Of a stretch of DNA of 46,130 nt, positions 43,437-46,130 are shown piece after piece. Each line of letters starts with the position of its first letter. Position 1 is the first letter of the stretch. Source of the stretch: Clostridia bacterium (GTDB taxonomy: Bacteria > Bacillota > Clostridia > Oscillospirales > Acutalibacteraceae); NCBI GenBank assembly GCA_017546665.1, contig JAFYSE010000050.1:1-46130 (forward strand), given 5' to 3'. A program made the translations under genes and the position numbers. The notes under the pieces were generated by a model. It ran no database searches. It was not told the DNA's origin and saw nothing but the letters and a program-made list of their open reading frames with translations.

Positions 43437-44411
43437 TTGACAAGTGTAGAGTTCAGAAATGACCCTATGTTTTTAAGAAATCAATTTGAAAATGAAGGCA
43501 CATTTGAAATGCCTAAAATTAAAAAAGAAGAAGTTGACCTTGAAAATATTGAACTGGTAGGTTATGATAAACTTAATAGTAGTGACGATGACCAAATAGT
43601 TCACTTTTTCCTGGATGATTACAAATTTGAAGTTATGTGGAAAGACCCTGCTCCACGAATTGAAAGGTTAAAATCCCATAAAGCGGTTTTATCACCTAAC
43701 TTCAGTATTTATACTGAAATGCCTGTGGCTATGAAGATATATAAAACCTTTCGTTCTCGTTGGTGTGGTGCATATCTTCAGGCAAATGAAATTAAAGTTA
43801 TTCCCACATTGGCTTGGGGAGGTCCTGAAACATTTTGGTTCTGCTTTGACGGAATTGAACAAAATAGCATTGTTGCAGTTTCAACATTAGGTGTGCGTAC
43901 AGAAAAAGATTTGTTTATGCATGGCTATAACGAAATGCTACGACGATTAAAGCCCTCAAAAATCATTTGCTATGGTAAACCTTTTGAAGAAATGAACGGT
44001 AATATTATCCCAGTTGATTATGCTAAAACAAATAATTACGAAAAAGCTTTTAATGATAATGGTAATTATATTAAAAAAGTAACGGGATATGTGCTATCAT
44101 TTAATGAAAAGGGTATGGGTAGTGCTGGTTCGCCACAACCAACTTGGGCAAACCCTACTACATTAAAAGACCATTTTGACCGTCATGCAAAAGCCTTCTC
44201 AATAACAGATGAATCAGCATATGAAAACCAAGCACATCAGTTTTATTTGAATCGTGATAAATATCAAACGAAAACCGATGAAAATGGTGTTATAAGAGTC
44301 TATGACGCTCAAACAAATACATTTGGAGTTTACAATTCAAATGGCAAAACAATAACGTTTTTCAAGCCAAGCCATGGTCAAAGGTATTTTGATAGTCAGC
44401 CTGGCAAATAA
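43437..44411 (+). CDS. DUF4417 protein fused to a polymorphic-toxin-like C-terminal domain
   Basis: This 324-residue protein has two parts. Residues about 35-190 match the phage-associated DUF4417 pattern: IVHFFLDDYKFEVMWKDP, LSPNFSIYTEMPVAMKIYKTFRSR, GGPETFWFCFDGI and IICYG. After a Gly/Ser/Pro linker, residues about 240-324 (LKDHFDRHAKAFSITDESAY, GVIRVYDAQTNTFGVYNSNG, ITFFKPSHGQRYFDSQPG) resemble a C-terminal toxin module of the BECR-like RNase type. That assignment is by pattern only. TTG start, with AAAGGA 8 bases upstream. No secretion signal is seen, so an intracellular, possibly anti-phage, role is more likely than contact killing. Confidence 0.72.
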   Translation: MTSVEFRNDPMFLRNQFENEGTFEMPKIKKEEVDLENIELVGYDKLNSSDDDQIVHFFLDDYKFEVMWKDPAPRIERLKSHKAVLSPNFSIYTEMPVAMKIYKTFRSRWCGAYLQANEIKVIPTLAWGGPETFWFCFDGIEQNSIVAVSTLGVRTEKDLFMHGYNEMLRRLKPSKIICYGKPFEEMNGNIIPVDYAKTNNYEKAFNDNGNYIKKVTGYVLSFNEKGMGSAGSPQPTWANPTTLKDHFDRHAKAFSITDESAYENQAHQFYLNRDKYQTKTDENGVIRVYDAQTNTFGVYNSNGKTITFFKPSHGQRYFDSQPGK

Positions 44412-44430
44412 GATTAAGGAGTGATTTTTT

Positions 44431-44706
44431 ATGAAAAACATTTGTCCTGTATGTGGATATGATAAATTAGATTTTAAACCATATGATGAAAAAGGTTATG
44501 CTTCTTTTGAAATTTGTCCCTGTTGTGGATTTGAATTTGGTTGCGATGATTTCCCTGATAAGGAAAAAGCCTTTATTGAATGGCGTAACAACTGGATTAA
44601 AAATGGTTGTAATTGGTTTTCACGAAATTCCAAGCCACAAGACTGGAACTCGCAAGAACAATTGAAAATATTTTACAATGCAGATACAGATTTATATAAA
44701 TTTTGA
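44431..44706 (+). CDS. Cysteine-rich CPCC-domain protein, candidate immunity protein
   Basis: The 91-residue protein has paired metal-binding motifs CPVCGYD (residues 5-8) and ICPCCGFEFG (29-32), the Cys-rich CPCC family signature, then KAFIEWRNNWI and a short acidic tail. CPCC proteins are repeatedly found beside polymorphic toxins and have been proposed as immunity proteins. AAGGAG is 9 bases before the ATG. It follows the toxin-like gene by 19 bases and its stop nearly touches the next gene. Confidence 0.85.
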   Translation: MKNICPVCGYDKLDFKPYDEKGYASFEICPCCGFEFGCDDFPDKEKAFIEWRNNWIKNGCNWFSRNSKPQDWNSQEQLKIFYNADTDLYKF

Positions 44707-44720
44707 TAGCAAGTGATTAT

Positions 44721-45074
44721 ATGATTGAGAATTTTACAAAACGAGCATATTTAACACTGTTTAATCTACTCAATTTAAGGTTCAACAATACGTGCGATAA
44801 AGAATTGAGAAGATTATTGGGTGATATGTGTCCTTATACATTTAAGGACAGCAACTCTGCCGACCCAGCTACTTATGAAGATTTTTTAGATTGTTTAAAT
44901 GACTGTTATTCAGAAACAAAGAAAATGGATATTACTACAACTTTTAAAGCTTCCATCAAGTTCCTTGAAGTGTATCGAGATGAGTTTGGATTTGCAATTC
45001 AAAAGGTAATTGACGACATTTCATTAAAAGAATATGAAACCATTTTTGCTGAAACAAACAAGAGGGAATTTTAA
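44721..45074 (+). CDS. Small helical protein of unknown function, possible second immunity protein
   Basis: This 117-residue soluble, mostly helical acidic protein (FTKRAYLTLFNLLNLRFNNT, TYEDFLDCLNDCYSETKKM, FAIQKVIDDISLKEYETIF) is not recognised. It begins 14 bases after the CPCC gene at an ATG with only a weak AAGTGAT upstream; a TTG at 44703 is an alternative. As the last gene of the cassette it may be a second immunity or regulatory factor. Confidence 0.6.
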   Translation: MIENFTKRAYLTLFNLLNLRFNNTCDKELRRLLGDMCPYTFKDSNSADPATYEDFLDCLNDCYSETKKMDITTTFKASIKFLEVYRDEFGFAIQKVIDDISLKEYETIFAETNKREF

Positions 45075-45135
45075 AGGAACTTGCAAAAAATCAAGCAATC
45101 GTTTTGTACTAACTTAAAGTAATCTGCGCGTTAAG

Positions 45136-45160
45136 AAAACAATCCAGTGGATTGTTTTTA
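45136..45160 (+). terminator. Terminator-like hairpin after the cassette
   Basis: A perfect 10-bp stem AAAACAATCC / GGATTGTTTT with a 3-base loop. Confidence 0.75.
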
Positions 45161-45206
45161 GCGAAGAGCACAACGCGAATCCCTCATTAGCATTGTGAGT
45201 CTACAA

Positions 45207-45229
45207 TTCGACTCCTGTCACTCCGACCA
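45207..45229 (+). repeat. tRNA-Pro 3'-end repeat, copy 4 (possible att site)
   Basis: A 23-base exact copy of the tRNA-Pro T-arm/acceptor end (starting TTCGACTCC, ending CGACCA). It is followed by the hairpin ACCTAAGT-ACA-ACTTAGGT. Confidence 0.85.
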
Positions 45230-45254
45230 CCTAAGTACAACTTAGGTAATACAA

Positions 45255-45326
45255 CCGAAATCCCTTGAAATATAGGGGTTTCGGTCTTTTTTTGTTTCCA
45301 AGCACTTGTTTTTACAGGTGCTTTTT
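45255..45326 (+). terminator. Two consecutive terminators after tRNA-end copy 4
   Basis: CCGAAATCCC / GGGGTTTCGG with a T run (45255-45293), then AAGCACTTG / CAGGTGCTT with a T run (45300-45326). Confidence 0.85.
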
Positions 45327-45353
45327 GCATTTTTAGTGTCACCGCTGATGCTG

Positions 45354-45433
45354 TAATCGTTTGACGGAGTATATATATCGTTTGACGGAGTTCGTAATCG
45401 TTTGACGGAGTATGTAATAATTTTACGGAGTAT
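45354..45433. repeat. Four direct repeats of about 20 bp (CGTTTGACGGAGTA core)
   Basis: Copies start at 45354, 45374, 45395 and 45415. The first three share TCGTTTGACGGAGT; the fourth reads AATTTTACGGAGT. Spacing of two helical turns puts all on one DNA face. They lie just upstream of a strong promoter. TGTCACCGCTGATG at 45337 precedes them, resembling the multi-repeat end of IS21-type elements. Confidence 0.8.
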
Positions 45434-45461
45434 AAAACAAGACTTTTTCTATTTCAGAATA

Positions 45462-45490
45462 TTGCAATCACAAATCGCCTATGGTATAAT
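45462..45490 (+). promoter_or_regulatory. Promoter for the structured RNA
   Basis: TTGCAA (45462-45467) and TATAAT (45485-45490) are 17 bases apart, with an extended -10 TG. The start would fall within a few bases of the RNA hairpin. Confidence 0.75.
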
Positions 45491-45494
45491 TGCA

Positions 45495-45648
45495 CTGCGA
45501 CATCAAAAGAATAACACAAAATTAGTATGATTTTTATCTCCCTGATAAAAATGCATGCTCTATTTTCATACTAAATTTTGTGTTGAAAAGGTGTCGCAGC
45601 TTATGAGCTATGCGTTTTTAGGCGTGTAGCTTATGTTACACGCTTTTT
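45495..45648 (+). ncRNA. Candidate structured RNA (105-nt long hairpin plus terminator)
   Basis: CTGCGACA (45495-45502) pairs with TGTCGCAG (45592-45599). Inside, an 18-base arm (45513-45530, AACACAAAATTAGTATGA) pairs with 45566-45584 with one bulged A. At the tip TTTTTATC / GATAAAAA (45531-45538, 45544-45551) closes a TCCCT loop. Downstream GCGTGTA / TACACGC plus five T (45622-45648) forms a terminator just before the next gene. It could be a stand-alone RNA or an attenuating leader. It matches no RNA class I recognise. Together with the direct repeats it fills the gene-free stretch 45230-45663. Confidence 0.6.
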
Positions 45649-45663
45649 GTTTGGGGTGATTTT

Positions 45664-45954
45664 ATGAGTAACTTGAAAAGAGCTTGTGAACTTCTTATGG
45701 AAGAAGAAAATGAAAAATTAGAAAAGGAAATGGCAGAGGCCCCGGAACTGAAACTATCTCGTAAAAGTAAAAAAAATACTAATGCCTTTTTTCGTGAAGA
45801 CCTTAAAATCGACCACGCACATCACCCCGAAGTCGATAATGCTTGGGAACGTTTTAGAACCCGTATGTATCTTCAGCACCCACAGTATCCGTGGATTTCA
45901 AGGCTCTACAGAACAAGGAAACGCAGAGAAAAACGCAATCGATGTGAATATTAA
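45664..45954 (+). CDS. Small charged protein of unknown function
   Basis: This 96-residue protein has no membrane segment. It has an acidic helical start (LKRACELLMEEENEKLEKEMAEA), a middle with KIDHAHHPEVDNAWERFRTRMY and a very basic end (RLYRTRKRREKRNR). GGGGTGATTTT precedes the ATG. I do not recognise it. Being behind the terminator of the structured RNA, its expression may depend on read-through. Nucleic-acid binding is possible given the tail, but is only inference. It may also be a truncated gene, since an insertion sequence follows closely. Confidence 0.6.
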   Translation: MSNLKRACELLMEEENEKLEKEMAEAPELKLSRKSKKNTNAFFREDLKIDHAHHPEVDNAWERFRTRMYLQHPQYPWISRLYRTRKRREKRNRCEY

Positions 45955-45992
45955 TTTTATCAAACTTAAAAGCCTGTGAATTTGGAAATTGA

Positions 45993-46051
45993 TATAATCC
46001 CCTTAAAGTAGACACTTGAAAAAACAAAAAGTTTCAAGACTACTTTAGGGG
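45993..46051 (+). promoter_or_regulatory. IS promoter -10 box and hairpin masking the transposase ribosome site
   Basis: TATAAT at 45993-45998 is followed at once by CCCCTTAAAGTAG (45999-46011), which pairs with CTACTTTAGGGG (46040-46051). TTGAAA / TTTCAA extends the stem. The right arm contains the AGGGGG ribosome site of the transposase. Confidence 0.7.
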
Positions 46052-46130
46052 GATTTTCATGTCAAAACTAAGTTATGAAGAAAGAATATCAGCGGTCAAA
46101 GAGTATCGGGAAGGTAAAGGCAGTTACAGA
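45999..46130 (+). mobile_element. IS3/IS150-like insertion sequence, left part
   Basis: The transposase start and the RBS-sequestering hairpin mark the left part of an insertion sequence cut by the window edge. Exact ends and target duplication cannot be set without the right end. Confidence 0.6.
46059..46130 (+). CDS. Transposase OrfA of an IS3-family element, 5' end only (partial)
   Basis: Only 24 codons remain before the window ends. MSKLSYEERISAVKEYREGKGSYR has the start of the IS3/IS150-type OrfA helix-turn-helix (YEERISAVKEY, followed in relatives by a gap and recognition helix). AGGGGG precedes the ATG by 8 bases. The element must continue to the right; its left terminal repeat probably lies near 45985-46000. 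Confidence 0.75.
   Translation, partial: MSKLSYEERISAVKEYREGKGSYR

Noticed and set aside
45495..45600. Considered as SRP RNA, 6S RNA or a known riboswitch
   Set aside because: The SRP tetraloop/asymmetric-loop motif and the 6S central bubble are not visible, and no riboswitch core is recognised.
1..46130. CRISPR arrays
   Set aside because: No regularly spaced identical repeats with unique spacers. The hexamer-spaced hairpins at 28.5-29.0 kb and the 20-bp repeats at 45.35 kb have spacers or units far too short.

Overview
The window is AT-rich and bacterial, and it looks like a gut-type clostridial Firmicute (Oscillospiraceae/Lachnospiraceae-like). The signs are a T-box leader on pheS, GSI-alpha-type glnA, an SdpR/SdpI pair, type-2 LeuC/LeuD, a clostridial radical SAM family, G-rich Shine-Dalgarno sequences and many consensus TTGACA-N17-TATAAT promoters. 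No strain can be named from the sequence alone.

Region 1 (1-12.4 kb, almost all minus strand) is mostly housekeeping: the start of pheS with its T-box, glnA, sdpR-sdpI, a FucO-type alcohol dehydrogenase, then mtnA, a purine nucleoside phosphorylase, mtaD, a cyclophilin and a two-gene ABC exporter. mtaD, the phosphorylase and mtnA together form a complete deamination route for 5'-methylthioadenosine: MTA to methylthioinosine to MTR-1-P to MTRu-1-P. The alcohol dehydrogenase next door could reduce the methylthio-aldehyde of a DHAP-type shunt, but no aldolase is in the window. A TetR regulator is divergent from the ABC genes and overlaps a CDF metal transporter.

Region 2 (14-28.5 kb) carries a PRPP synthetase homologue, a family 2 glycosidase, a truncated YgjP-like gene ending inside a dispersed repeat, a secreted Vps62-like protein, and a compact minus-strand operon. 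That operon encodes two PD-(D/E)XK-type nucleases, a 20-residue micro-ORF, a zinc-ribbon protein and an anchored SGNH hydrolase. A broken gamma-glutamylcyclotransferase, MscS, a sugar-type transporter, a leucine-rich lipoprotein and galM follow.

Region 3 (28.5-34 kb) has ilvN-leuC-leuD and hflX, interrupted by two small non-transposase elements with the same architecture: one small gene between inverted, highly structured flanks. One carries a four-helix-bundle (23S IVP/Avd-like) gene between arrays of hairpins spaced by ACTTCA on the left and its reverse complement TGAAGT on the right. The other carries a frameshifted DUF559 nuclease between inverted hairpin repeats. A 45-residue cysteine-rich membrane peptide and an HTH regulator fused to a complete two-iron desulfoferrodoxin-like domain also lie here.

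Region 4 (34.2-46.1 kb) starts at a tRNA-Pro(UGG) gene whose 3' end recurs three more times downstream, each copy followed by a terminator, suggesting successive integrations at this tRNA. Between copies two and three lie an Ntn hydrolase, folD, lgt, an M16 peptidase pair, a radical SAM enzyme and an M20 peptidase. Between copies three and four lies a 1.9 kb toxin-immunity-like cassette: DUF4417 fused to a toxin-like C-terminus, a CPCC protein and an unknown small protein. After the last copy come four 20-bp direct repeats, a strong promoter, a strikingly self-complementary RNA of about 105 nt, a small unknown gene and the 5' end of an IS3-type insertion sequence.
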